Shown: one piece after another, positions 9,014 through 16,808 of the stretch
How positions within the stretch are numbered: position 1 is the first letter of the stretch
Layout of the letters: every line of letters starts with the position of its first letter
Source: Bin5 sp022821545
GTDB taxonomy: Bacteria; Chloroflexota; Anaerolineae; Caldilineales; Caldilineaceae
Length of the DNA: 64,000 nucleotides
Assembly (NCBI GenBank): GCA_963664085.2
Contig: CAXXLO010000002.1
Coordinates: 3,038,001 to 3,102,000 of the forward strand
Direction of reading: 5' to 3'
Position numbers and translations under genes: made by a program
Notes under the pieces: generated by a model
What the model saw: only the letters and a program-made list of their open reading frames with translations
What the model was told of the DNA's origin: nothing
The model's database searches: none

Positions 9014-9979
9014 ATGCCTCTACTATTTGATATGTCTCTGGACGACCTGCCGTCCTACCAGGGCGCCAACCCGCGACCGTCCGACTTCGACGAGTACTGG
9101 GATTCCGCCCTTGCCGAGCTGGCGGCAATCGACCCCGAGGTGGAGCTCGTTCCGGCCGATTTCCAGGCTCCCTACGCAGAATGCTCTCACCTGTATTTTA
9201 CCGGCACGCGCGGCGCCCGCGTTCACGCTAAGCTGCTGCGGCCGCGCGACGCACAGGAACCCCACCCGGCGGTGCTCATGTTCCACGGCTATAGCGGCAA
9301 CGCGGGCGACTGGCAGAGCAAGCTGGGTTTTGCCGCAGCCGGCTTCACTGTCGCAGCGATGGACTGCCGCGGCCAGGGCGGTGGGCGGTCAATTGACGTC
9401 GGGGGCGTACCGGGCTGGACGCTGCGCGGCCACATCGTGCGCGGGCTGGCAGGCGAACCCGAAGATCTTCTCTACCGCCACACGTTCCTCGATACGGCCC
9501 GGCTGGCGCAGATCGTGATGGAGATGGATGACGTGGACGCCGACCGCGTGGGCGCAACCGGCGGCAGCCAGGGAGGAGGCCTTACCCTGGCCTGCGTCTC
9601 GCTGGAGCCGCGCGTGAAACGGGCGGCACCCATCTTCCCCTTCCTGTGCGACTACAAACGGGTCTGGGACCTCGACATGGACCAGAACGCCTACGCGGAA
9701 CTCAGGGAGTGGTTCCGCAATTTCGATCCCCGCCATGAACGAGAGGAGGAGGTCTTCACCCGCTTGGGCTACATCGACGTGCAGCACCTCGCGCCGCGGA
9801 TCCGCGCCGAAGTGCTGATGGGCGTGGGCCTCATGGACCAGGTCTGCCCGCCTTCCACTCAGTATGCCGCTTTCAATAAGATCAACTCGCCAAAACGGAC
9901 AGTCATCTACCCGGACTTCGGGCACGAAAAGCTGCCCGACTTCGAAGATATGATCTTCCAGTGGATGCTGGAGCTGTAG
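9014..9979 (+). CDS. Acetyl xylan esterase / cephalosporin-C deacetylase family (CE7-like)
   Basis: 321 residues from ATG 9014, chosen because GAAGGA lies 7 bp upstream and the sequence from there (MPLLFDMSLDDLPSYQG) is the family N-terminus. An alpha/beta hydrolase that removes acetyl groups from acetylated sugars or xylan oligomers. Visible landmarks: FHGYSGN near residue 94, the oxyanion-loop motif DCRGQGGG near 117, nucleophile Ser185 in GGSQGG, Asp275 in MDQVCPP and His304 in FGHE. All three catalytic residues are present. There is no signal peptide, so it is expected to act in the cytoplasm. It is convergent with the mannonate-dehydratase-like gene (12 bp gap), consistent with a shared role in plant- or algal-polysaccharide use. 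Confidence 0.9.
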   Translation: MPLLFDMSLDDLPSYQGANPRPSDFDEYWDSALAELAAIDPEVELVPADFQAPYAECSHLYFTGTRGARVHAKLLRPRDAQEPHPAVLMFHGYSGNAGDWQSKLGFAAAGFTVAAMDCRGQGGGRSIDVGGVPGWTLRGHIVRGLAGEPEDLLYRHTFLDTARLAQIVMEMDDVDADRVGATGGSQGGGLTLACVSLEPRVKRAAPIFPFLCDYKRVWDLDMDQNAYAELREWFRNFDPRHEREEEVFTRLGYIDVQHLAPRIRAEVLMGVGLMDQVCPPSTQYAAFNKINSPKRTVIYPDFGHEKLPDFEDMIFQWMLEL

Positions 9980-9991
9980 TCGAGCAAACGG

Positions 9992-10972
9992 CTACCCGGC
10001 GTAAACCGCCTGGCGCAGGCCGCGTATGTAACCGATGGCGTACAGTCTGCCGATCGAAGAGTAGCCGGCGTCTTCGTTGCTGTCCCCCTCCATGGTCGGC
10101 ACGTGGTCGGGCCGCAACACGCCCTCAAAGCCTATCTCATGATAGGCTTTCATACAGGCGAGCATGTCGGTCTTGCCATTGTCGTGAAAGGTCTCGTTGA
10201 ATTTTTCCGGCACGCCCTGTACGTCGCGGAAGTGGACAAAATAGATCCTGTCCTGGGCGCCGAAATGGCGGATTGCGGCGGGCAGATCGTCGGTCATCAG
10301 GGTAAAGTTTCCCTGGCACAAGCAGATGCCATTGGCCGGACTGGGCACTAGGTCGATCAGGCGCTGGAAGTTTTCGACGCTGCGCATGATCCGGCCCAAC
10401 CCCCGGATCGGTGAGAGAGGTGGATCGTCGGGGTGCATCGCCATCTTGACCCCTGCCTCCTCCGCCACCGGCACAACCGCTTCCAAAAAGTATTTCAGAT
10501 TGTCCCACAGCTGCTCTTCGCTGACCTCGCCGTAGGGAGTGAGTGGCGCGTTGCGCATCACGTCGTAGTCGAATCCCGTTACCAGGGCCCCGCCCCGCTC
10601 CGGGATCGTGGTCGCGGTGCGCATCCAGTTGAATACGGGCATCCACTCGCTGCACCAGACGGGAATGCCCAAGCGACCCATGTTGCGCAGGAGCTCGCAG
10701 ACCGTCTCGATCTCTTCGTCGCGCCCGGGCAGCCCCAGCTTCGCCTTGTCCAGCGGCGGCCGGCTCTCCAACACCTCCAGCCGAAAGCCGGCATTCTCGT
10801 AGGCGCTCTTTACCCGCGCCAGACTCATGAATCCCCAGGGCTTCATGTCCGGGTCCGGATGATCGATTGTGGACATGTCCATGGAGCCCACGGCATTGTT
10901 TACACCGCACTGCTTGACGAGGGTCCATAATGGGGACGGCTGCGCCGGCAGCATTTCAGCGATTCGAATCAT
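9992..10972 (-). CDS. Mannonate dehydratase-like protein (UxuA family)
   Basis: 326 residues from the ATG at 10972 (MIRIAEML); 52 further in-frame upstream codons are basic and non-conserved in character, so they were excluded. A TIM-barrel of the xylose-isomerase-like superfamily. UxuA-type landmarks include the HPDDPP motif (MAMHPDDPPLSPIRG), CLCQGNFT, HFRDVQG and RPDHVPTM; His and Asp residues there are the expected metal and substrate ligands. Known family function is dehydration of D-mannonate to 2-keto-3-deoxygluconate in hexuronate breakdown. It is shorter than E. coli UxuA (394 residues), as is usual in the shorter bacterial branch. No other uronate gene is adjacent. Confidence 0.88.
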   Translation of the reverse strand: MIRIAEMLPAQPSPLWTLVKQCGVNNAVGSMDMSTIDHPDPDMKPWGFMSLARVKSAYENAGFRLEVLESRPPLDKAKLGLPGRDEEIETVCELLRNMGRLGIPVWCSEWMPVFNWMRTATTIPERGGALVTGFDYDVMRNAPLTPYGEVSEEQLWDNLKYFLEAVVPVAEEAGVKMAMHPDDPPLSPIRGLGRIMRSVENFQRLIDLVPSPANGICLCQGNFTLMTDDLPAAIRHFGAQDRIYFVHFRDVQGVPEKFNETFHDNGKTDMLACMKAYHEIGFEGVLRPDHVPTMEGDSNEDAGYSSIGRLYAIGYIRGLRQAVYAG

Positions 10973-11262
10973 TGTCTGGTTCCTTAGTTTATGTTTTTGG
11001 GGGATTGTATACAAGAGTAGGCAAAGCGCTTGAACGCGGGGATTTGGTTTTGGCTGGTCATTGATTCTCCTTTTCGGTTGGACGGTGGTGGCGGACCGGC
11101 CGCCAACTGCATTTTTGCGTTGAGGCAATTGTACCGCTGCGTTGGTGGGAGGGCCTAAAGGAGGGTGGTTTGGGCTAAAGGCATAGAGGTAGGAGATGGT
11201 TGAAGGGACTGGTTATGGCGAGGACGACTGAGGTTGGCACCAAGAACTGGACCTTAAGCTTA
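10973..11262. other. Intergenic, nothing recognised
   Basis: No ORF or RNA gene supported. It should contain the promoter of the mannonate-dehydratase-like gene on the minus strand. The right boundary is the 24-bp inverted repeat at 11263. Confidence 0.5.
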
Positions 11263-11286
11263 CGAATTTATATCCAAAGTTAGCCA
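11263..11286 (+). repeat. 24-bp repeat, left copy of an inverted pair
   Basis: Matches the reverse complement of 14373-14396 at 23 of 24 positions (core CGAATTTATATC, then AAAGTTAGCCA after one variable base). The pair encloses 3.1 kb holding the IS5 and IS3 copies and two small genes. Confidence 0.8.
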
Positions 11287-11330
11287 TCGGGCTTGATCTG
11301 TGATGGGTCTGTTGTTTGAACTGTCTCTAG

Positions 11331-12153
11331 GTCTCGTTGACGTTTGATTCGTTCTGTCACAATGGCGACAATAGTAGGATGTCTACAAAGAGAATTGCCG
11401 ACCATCAGTGGCAGAAATTGTACGCATTTCTGTAAGGACACCCTCGTGCCTGCGCAGGGCAAGAGGAGAAATGTCGCTGTTTCGTTGAAGCAGTCCACTG
11501 GATATTGCGCACCGGCGCTCAGTGGCGTGAACTGCCAGACCGCTATGGCAAGTGGAACAGCGTCTTCAAGCGCTACGCACGCTGGGAAGAGAACGGTGTT
11601 TGGGCTGATATGTTCAAACAGTTCGCCCAGGACCCAGAGTTGGCAGCGGTCATGCCCGACAGCACAGCTGTACGCGCCCATATGTGCGCAGCAGGCGGCT
11701 CAAAAAAGGGGGCGGTCAGCAAGAACAGTGCCTAGGTCGGAGTCGGGGCGGATTCAGCAGCAAGATCCATCTCCTCGTCGATGCCCTTGCCTTTCCCCTC
11801 AAGTTCATCTTGACTGGGGGTGAACGCCATGATATGTCCCAAGCTGAATCGTTGCTCGCCCCTTTCCATTTTGATGCCGTTATTGCCGATAAAGGCTACG
11901 ATTCCGACCCGTTGCGAGAGTTGCTCGCAGCCCAACAGGTCGAGGTAGTGATTCCTTTCCGCCGCAATCGTAAGCAACCACGCGCCTATGACCGAATCCG
12001 CTACCGAGAACGCAACATCGTCGAACGTTTCATCAACAGAATCAAGTGGTATCGACGCATTTTCACTCGCTATGACAAACTCGCACGACGTTTCATGGCT
12101 TTCTTACATTTTGCGTCTACACTGTTCTGGCTCGAACAAAATGTCAACGAGCC
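11331..12153 (+). mobile_element. IS5-family element (IS427-like, frameshift type)
   Basis: 823 bp. The left end (from 11331, GTCTCGTTGACGTTTGATTCG) and the right end (12133-12153) are imperfect inverted repeats sharing CTCGTTGAC and TTCG blocks. Both ends are flanked by CTAG (11327-11330 and 12154-12157), compatible with the short 2-4 bp targets centred on TA known for IS5-family elements. It contains a two-frame transposase joined by a slippery heptamer. Confidence 0.88.
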
Positions 12154-12157
12154 CTAG
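11379..12157 (+). pseudogene. IS5-family transposase, two frames plus an in-frame TAA
   Basis: Starts at ATG 11379 (MSTKRIADHQWQK). A TAA at 11433-11435 replaces an expected Gln (YAFL*GHPRAC). After it the frame continues with the N-terminal helix-turn-helix part (LRTGAQWRELPDRYGKWNSV) and DSTAVRAHMCAAG carrying the first catalytic Asp, then ends at 11735. A -1 shift at 11702-11708 joins it to the second frame with VIADKGYDSD (second Asp) and RERNIVERFINRIKWYRR (Glu). The final TAG (12155-12157) lies outside the inverted repeat, so the stop is provided by the target sequence. The DDE triad is intact; only the TAA clearly inactivates it. A TTG at 11505 could restart the protein without its first 42 residues. 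Confidence 0.88.
11702..11708 (+). promoter_or_regulatory. Programmed -1 frameshift heptamer A AAA AAG
   Basis: In the upstream frame the codons are TCA AAA AAG GGG, giving the canonical X XXY YYZ arrangement. A -1 slip leads exactly into the downstream transposase frame (KKGGGQQEQCLGRSRGG). Confidence 0.85.
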
Positions 12158-12317
12158 TTCTTATTGATAGCAAAAAATAGAACGTCGCAATTTTATTCTA
12201 CGCCTGCATATTTGAATACCAGTAATAATCCACCTCTTCAAGTTCAAGTGGCTTTTCTCCAGATCAAGAATGGATGACACACGAACATCCTTTTGGTCGC
12301 TGTGCTGGTAAGAACAA
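12158..12317. other. Short AT-rich spacer between IS5 and IS3 copies
   Basis: 160 bp without a full gene. A frame that runs into the IS3 left end reads WMTHEHPFGRCAGKNN and could be the N-terminal remnant of the gene truncated on the right side of the IS3 copy; this is speculative. Confidence 0.35.
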
Positions 12318-12381
12318 TGACCTGCCCCCCAAAAACTGGTCCAGATAATATGTTAGTATAGGGCCGTAGAAAGGGGGAAAG

Positions 12382-12660
12382 ATGGCGAAGAAGAGACATA
12401 CACCGGAGCAGGTGGTCAACAAGCTGAGAGAGGCCGAGGTGGCGATAGCCGAGGGCAGCACAGTGGCTGAGGCCGCCCGCCGGATCGGCGTGACCGAGCA
12501 GACCTTCTACCGCTGGCGCAGTGAGTACGGGGGTCTCAGGATCGACCAGGCCAGGCGGCTGAAGCGTCTGGAGTTGGAGAACAGCCGCCTGAAGAGAGCG
12601 GTGGCTGACCTGACGCTGGACAACCAGATACTGAGGGAGGCGTCCGAGGGAATCTTCTGA
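12382..12660 (+). CDS. IS3-family transposase OrfA
   Basis: 92 residues, normal for OrfA. A helix-turn-helix (MAKKRHTPEQVVNKLREAEV to QTFYRWRSEYGG, residues 1-52) is followed by a leucine-zipper-like helix (RLKRLELENSRLKRAVADL). OrfA binds the inverted repeats and oligomerises with OrfAB. A GGGGGAAAG ribosome site lies just upstream. OrfA itself looks intact; it ends 32 bp before the first start codon of the OrfB frame. Confidence 0.92.
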   Translation: MAKKRHTPEQVVNKLREAEVAIAEGSTVAEAARRIGVTEQTFYRWRSEYGGLRIDQARRLKRLELENSRLKRAVADLTLDNQILREASEGIF

Positions 12661-12668
12661 GCCCTTGA

Positions 12669-13517
12669 CGTCGTCGCGAGTGTGTCGAGCACGTGAAGGC
12701 GCGCTTTGGCGTTTCGGAGCGACGTGCCTGCCGGGTGCTGGGTCATCCTCGCTCCACACAGCGATACGAGCCGAGCCCGGTGGAAGATGAGAAGGCGCTG
12801 ACCGAGGCGATCGTGGCGCTGGCCAGTCAGTTCGGCCGGTACGGTTACCGCAGGATCAGCGCCCTTCTGAGGCATCGCGGCTGGCATGTGAACCACAAGC
12901 GTGTGGAGCGGATATGGCGACGTGAAGGTCTGAAGGCGCCTGTGAAGCAGCCGAAGAGAGGACGTCTGTGGTTCAATGACGGCTCGTGCGTGCGTCTGCG
13001 GCCTGCGTGGAAGGACCATGTGTGGGCCTACGACTTCGTGCATCTGAGGCTCAACGACGGCACAGGAGTGCGGCTGCTGACCGTCATCGACGAATACAGC
13101 AGAGAGTGTCTGGCGATTCGGGCTGCCCGCAGCATACGCTCTGCCGATGTGATAGAGGTGCTGGCCGAATTGATGGTGCTCAGAGGCGTGCCCGACCATA
13201 TTCGCTCGGACAACGGCCCGGAGTTTACGGCCCGGGCTGTGCGTGAGTGGCTTGGACGGGTGGGAGCCAGGACGCTCTATATCGAACCTGGGTCGCCGTG
13301 GGAGAACGGCTACATCGAGAGTTTCAACGGGAAGTTGAGGGACGAGCTGCTGGACAGGAAGCTCTTCTATACGTTGCTGGAGGTGCGTGTGCTGACGGAG
13401 CGCTACAGGCGGACTTACAACTAGGTCAGGCCACACAGCTCTCTGGGCTACCGGCCGCCGGCGCCTGAGGCCCTCTTGCCTGCCGACCCTGTCCCCGTGC
13501 TTGTCGGACTAACATAA
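12669..13517 (+). pseudogene. IS3-family transposase OrfB with C-terminal amber and upstream TGA
   Basis: The OrfB frame is -1 to OrfA. It has a TGA at 12666-12668 where relatives encode Ala or Arg in the SPARRR stretch, so the normal OrfAB fusion would terminate. From GTG 12693 the frame encodes the integrase core with Asp in YDFVHLR, Asp in RSDNGPEF and Glu in NGYIESFNGKLRDELL; the DDE triad is complete. TAG 13422-13424 replaces the Gln of the family motif YNQVRPHSSLGYRPP and cuts the last 31 residues; the frame then stays open to TAA 13515. The TAG lies in a CTAGG context that would have been CCAGG. Confidence 0.9.
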
Positions 13518-13546
13518 CGGGTGGTACAAACGTCGGGGGCAGGTCA

Positions 13547-13942
13547 AGAGGATGCACTTGGAAACGAAGTAACAACGGAAAACACAGAATTAAAGCAGGA
13601 GCCTTCAAATCAGGAAGTAGCCCTCTCGACGGTATCTCTGTCAACTGGATGGGCTACTATGGATATAATGACAACACATCACTCAACAAGGTGTGTAAAC
13701 ACACCACCTATAAGGGAATAAACAGAAACGGAGTATTCGTAAGACTCAGCACGTCAGACATCAGGAAAATCCAGATCGAATCCCTCAGCGAACCTTTGGA
13801 CATCAAGTATCGACCAGGATACGATGACAAAAATCCCTCCCATTCAGAAATTCTTCCGGCCGGAGATCCTGTCTTTAAGGCCCTGGCAACACTAGCTAAA
13901 GAACGAGGTGTCACCCTGGAGGTGCCAGAGGAATACAGGTGA
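13547..13942 (+). pseudogene. Unknown gene, 5' end removed by the IS3 copy
   Basis: The open frame runs from the IS3 right end to TGA 13940-13942 with no start codon of its own before ATG 13649. The segment AFKSGSSPLDGISVNW (before the ATG) reads like conserved protein, so the coding region probably began further upstream and was cut by the IS3 end. The C-terminal 97 residues (from MGYYGYNDN) are mixed alpha/beta and hydrophilic, with no catalytic motif that I recognise. Base composition is lower in GC than the core genes, suggesting foreign origin. If translation starts at 13649 a 97-residue product is possible. Confidence 0.55.
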
Positions 13943-13987
13943 CCTACCCACACTCATCTTTGATAAAAGTCACCCATAGAGGATTTT

Positions 13988-14230
13988 ATGACTGAACAAT
14001 ACATTTCTGAGCAAGAAGCCAGACTTCTGAAAAACAGAATCAACCATCTTGAGAAAAGGTTAAATAAAATTACAATCCTGTCCGAACAGGGTTTTTCCGA
14101 ATTAAGAGATGCCGTCCTGTCTATTTGTGCAGGGATTTCCGACGACCCAACTTTAGTCATACATGAAATCCCTTTTCTCGAAACAAAGATTGACGAAATA
14201 ACTCGTTCACTCAGAGAACTCAACGACTAA
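13988..14230 (+). CDS. Small helical protein of unknown function
   Basis: 80 residues. A ribosome site AGAGGA lies about 6 bp before the ATG. The N-terminal half (residues 1-35, with leucines spaced in heptads) is a likely coiled coil, followed by a short hydrophobic stretch and a second charged helix. No signal peptide or membrane segment. AT-rich relative to the surrounding chromosome, like the truncated gene just upstream (45 bp gap), so the two may have travelled together. No function can be given. Confidence 0.55.
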   Translation: MTEQYISEQEARLLKNRINHLEKRLNKITILSEQGFSELRDAVLSICAGISDDPTLVIHEIPFLETKIDEITRSLRELND

Positions 14231-14372
14231 GCCCTTTGCGCGTCACTCACCATCAGACTCCTCCCATCCCCGCCCTTGTGCTCCCCACCCGCACAGCGGT
14301 ACATTCTGACTGACCCCAGCCCGCCACAGACGCAGTGCATGCAGTTCTTCAAGGAACCCACACTAAACCTTT

Positions 14373-14396
14373 TGGCTAACTTTAGATATAAATTCG
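14373..14396 (-). repeat. 24-bp repeat, right copy of an inverted pair
   Basis: Inverted relative to 11263-11286 with one mismatch. It abuts the point where the IS630 transposase frame stops resembling its family (after the DACKA motif). Confidence 0.8.
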
Positions 14397-15386
14397 CTTT
14401 GCAGGCATCGAATAGGTGAAGCATGGATTGATGGCAATGGTTGCGTGTGACCTATTCTCGCATCCAGCGCCAGAGATTCTAAATAGGATTGAGGGCGGGA
14501 CTATTGGCAGGCAGGGGGATGAGAGTGAGTCCGAGTTTGGCGGCGGCAGCCTAGACGGCCTTGGCTTGATGCCAGGTGGCGCCGTCCCATATGAACACAA
14601 CTGCACACGGATCATCCTTCAGCCATTCAGCCATGCGCTGCAAGAACTGAATCGTGTGTTAGCTGTTACAACTGCCCTAGTTCCAGATTAAACACTGCCC
14701 TGCGCCAAATTCGTAGGCACCATACCAGTTAATGCGATTTGAGAGCGGAGCAGAGTCACTCATACGCCAAGCAATCTTGTTCTTTGTGGTCCAGGTGTAT
14801 CCCAACTCCATATCGCGGTGGATTTGGGCTGGATCGATATAGACCAAACGGATCTCTTGGCGATAGAATTGCTCAAACAACCTTTGAAAGCGTGCCATAG
14901 AGGCCACACGTTTCGGCGAGCCGCCTTTTTTGAGCACCTTTTGGCACTTTCCCAGCGCAACTGCGCTGCCTGCACAATCCGGTTCAGCGTGCTGCGAGCG
15001 GGGTCGCAATCCATGACTTTCTTGAGCCAGCGCCGCAGCTTTTTAACGTCCAGCCTGATCGGGCAGTCCATGCCCTATAGGCTCGCTCTCGCAGACAACG
15101 CTCACGAGCCGCTTGGCTTGCTCTGGGCCAAAAAAGGACGACGACCTCCCGTATGACGATAGAACACAGCCTCGGGTCCCAACTGATTGCAGTCATGTAC
15201 CCACTTGCGGACAGTCTCTTTGGTAGGTCCGATTTGCCGCGTCCAGGCACTGGCACTCGTCTGTTTATCTGCAATCATATTCAGAGCCAGAAGTCGTTCC
15301 CGGCTGCGTGCATCTTTGGCTTCCACCGACAACACACGCAGATCGGCCAAGACCTGGCCCCATTTTTCCATATCCGGTCGAACCAT
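14397..15386 (-). pseudogene. IS630-family transposase, decayed
   Basis: Pieces in three frames rebuild a winged-helix plus DDE transposase. N-terminal part from ATG 15386 (MVRPDMEKWGQ) through RSRERLLALNMIADK and RHTGGRRPF; then frameshifts near 15130 and 15010; then RLVYIDPAQIHRDMELGYTW (first Asp) around 14830; then WDGATWHQAKAV (second Asp) around 14590, followed by LGLTLIPLPANSPALNPI. In the last piece three in-frame TAG codons replace the expected Gln in KAVQAAAA, Glu in NPIENLW and Glu in MREEVTR. Similarity stops at DACKA next to the 24-bp repeat, so the 3' end is missing. No terminal repeats or TA duplication could be assigned. Confidence 0.85.
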
Positions 15387-15463
15387 CTTTGCTTCCTTTC
15401 CATTGGCGAGTCTGTCAGATGGTTCTACCTCAGCTCCACTACCCTTGACCAATACTCTTGATC

Positions 15464-15644
15464 TCATTTGGGATCTACATTAAATGAACAAGACGCGTGA
15501 CATTCCGCGGCGGCTCGGATCGTCTTTGGATCTAAATCTTCCCTTTGACAGTGGGAGTAGGCTCGATCTATAATGATCTCCAGCAGTGTCCAATTAGGAT
15601 CAAGATCGTTTCGTTTATGACGACGATTAGGGAATGCCAGTTTG
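15464..15644. other. AT-rich intergenic, no supported gene
   Basis: A minus-strand 86-codon frame covers 15464-15724, but its reading is antisense to the BrnT remnant and has no ribosome site, so it is not called. Confidence 0.5.
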
Positions 15645-15730
15645 TTGAAATGGACATGGGATGAAAAAAGGAAACTGACGGAGAAAAAGGTCGTATCATA
15701 AGCGATCGCAAAGCGACTCCTCACGAAAGG
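15645..15730 (+). pseudogene. BrnT-type toxin remnant
   Basis: Two scraps of BrnT-like coding sequence are joined with most of the gene missing. Bases from 15645 read LKWTWDEKRK, like the BrnT N-terminus (xFxWDxxK). Bases from about 15689 to 15730, one frame away, read GRIISDRKATPHER, like the BrnT C-terminal RIISARKATxxER. The second scrap runs in frame straight into the antitoxin start. The toxin is therefore destroyed by an internal deletion and frameshift. Family assignment rests on these two motifs plus the following gene. Confidence 0.6.
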
Positions 15731-16060
15731 ATGAAGAAAAGTATTGAACTAACAGAGGAGCAACGCGCTATGCTCAAAGGGTTGGAAGAGATGCCTGACG
15801 AGCATATTGATAGCTCTGATATTCCTGAGATTCGCGATTCAAATGGATGGTTTGCAACTAGCCAGATCCCTGTTGTCATAAAAAAGCTGAGGGAATTGAA
15901 TGTTTCGAGACGAAACAACGGTCGGCAGAAAAGTGCGAAACCTATAACGAGAGAGGATGCACTTCGTATTCAAAACGAAATCGTAGAAGCAGATGGTTGT
16001 AATGCAAGAGGAAAGCCCCTCCCTCAAGAAAGTAAAGGGGTGTTGCAGAAGGGTGGTTAG
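15731..16060 (+). CDS. BrnA-like antitoxin N-terminus with divergent tail
   Basis: 109 residues. The first 38 (MKKSIELTEEQRAMLKGL to DSSDIPEIRD) match the start of BrnA/COG3514-type antitoxins, where a PDExIDxSDIPE motif precedes a ribbon-helix-helix DNA-binding domain. The rest (NGWFATSQIPVVIKKLREL and a basic tail) does not look like the expected VTLRLDADVVxWF segment, so the domain is either replaced or frame-disrupted. In a normal locus this protein neutralises the RNase BrnT and represses the operon. Here the toxin is gone. Followed by a strong terminator at 16141. Confidence 0.5.
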   Translation: MKKSIELTEEQRAMLKGLEEMPDEHIDSSDIPEIRDSNGWFATSQIPVVIKKLRELNVSRRNNGRQKSAKPITREDALRIQNEIVEADGCNARGKPLPQESKGVLQKGG

Positions 16061-16140
16061 AGTGGGTCGTTGGAGACAGGCTCTTCGGGATGAGTCACGC
16101 GAGCTGAGAATAAGAGCGATCATATAGGAAGGTTACACAG

Positions 16141-16160
16141 CCCCTCTATTGAGGGGTTTT
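16141..16160 (+). terminator. Rho-independent terminator
   Basis: CCCCTC (16141-16146), loop TATT, GAGGGG (16151-16156), then TTTT. It closes the accessory region just before msrA. Confidence 0.85.
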
Positions 16161-16251
16161 CTTCTGGAATTATATGGTTGGCCCCAATGGGTAGACCACG
16201 AAACGGGAAAAATGACGGGAAAAGTATCGTTTGAGTTTAGGAGAAGATGCA

Positions 16252-16803
16252 ATGACGAATGAAGCAAGTTCTCAGGAAGTTGCCACGCTGGGAGGAGGCT
16301 GCTTCTGGTGCCTGGAACCCCTCTACGAGGAGCTGATCGGCGTAGGCCAGGTCGTTTCAGGGTATGCCGGCGGCCATGTGGCTAACCCGACTTACGAGCA
16401 GATCTGCGCGAAAACGACCGGGCATGCCGAGGTGATACAGGTCACGTTCGATCCGTCGGTCGTTTCGTTTCGTGAAATCCTCGAAGTCTTCTTTACCTCG
16501 CATGACCCGACCACTCCCAATCGCCAGGGCAATGATGTCGGGCCCCAATACCGCTCAGTCATTCTCTATCACGACGAGGAGCAGAAAAGAGTCGCCGAGG
16601 AGATGATTCGCGACTACGCCCCGCAGATATGGGACAAGCCGATCGTTACGGAGCTGGTCCCACTCGACACTTTTTACGTCGCCGAGTCCTACCATCAGAA
16701 CTACTACCGCGACAACGGTTTCCAACCCTACTGCCTCTTCGTTATCCGTCCCAAGGTGAACAAATTCCGCAAGCAATGGCAGGACAAACTGAAAGCGAGT
16801 TAG
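16252..16803 (+). CDS. msrA: Peptide-methionine (S)-S-oxide reductase MsrA
   Basis: 183 residues from ATG 16252, preceded by AGGAG with 8-bp spacing; an upstream TTG in frame lacks a ribosome site. Reduces methionine-S-sulfoxide in proteins using thioredoxin. The active-site motif GCFWC places the catalytic Cys at residue 17. Further family motifs are GYAGG (Tyr near 39-41), CAKTTGHAEV, FFTSHDPT, GNDVGPQYRS and the C-terminal HQNYYRDN. No membrane segment, so cytoplasmic. It is the first gene of a same-strand run with an amidohydrolase, sulfatase and dehydratase; the 5-bp gap to the next gene implies co-transcription. Confidence 0.97.
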   Translation: MTNEASSQEVATLGGGCFWCLEPLYEELIGVGQVVSGYAGGHVANPTYEQICAKTTGHAEVIQVTFDPSVVSFREILEVFFTSHDPTTPNRQGNDVGPQYRSVILYHDEEQKRVAEEMIRDYAPQIWDKPIVTELVPLDTFYVAESYHQNYYRDNGFQPYCLFVIRPKVNKFRKQWQDKLKAS

Positions 16804-16808
16804 CGCCC

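Larger units (their letters stand above)
12318..13546 (+). mobile_element. IS3-family insertion sequence
   Basis: 1229 bp. The ends TGACCTGCCCCC (12318-12329) and GGGGGCAGGTCA (13535-13546) are perfect 12-bp inverted repeats, with a further shared TATGTTAGT block about 30 bp inside each end. Ends begin TG and finish CA as in IS3. It carries orfA and orfB in the usual -1 relation. No 3-5 bp target duplication is visible (left flank ends AACAA, right flank begins AGAGG), so a flank may have been rearranged. Confidence 0.9.

Noticed and set aside
6975..13424. TAG reassigned to Gln (alternative genetic code)
   Set aside because: Ordinary genes here end with TAG (for example 48025-48027 followed at once by a new ATG, and 20714-20716), and only transposases have internal TAG.
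11263..14396. Calling the 24-bp inverted pair a composite transposon
   Set aside because: No flanking target duplication and no transposase that clearly belongs to these ends, so it was kept as a finding only.
15464..15724. 86-codon minus-strand ORF
   Set aside because: Antisense to the BrnT remnant, no ribosome site, composition not protein-like.
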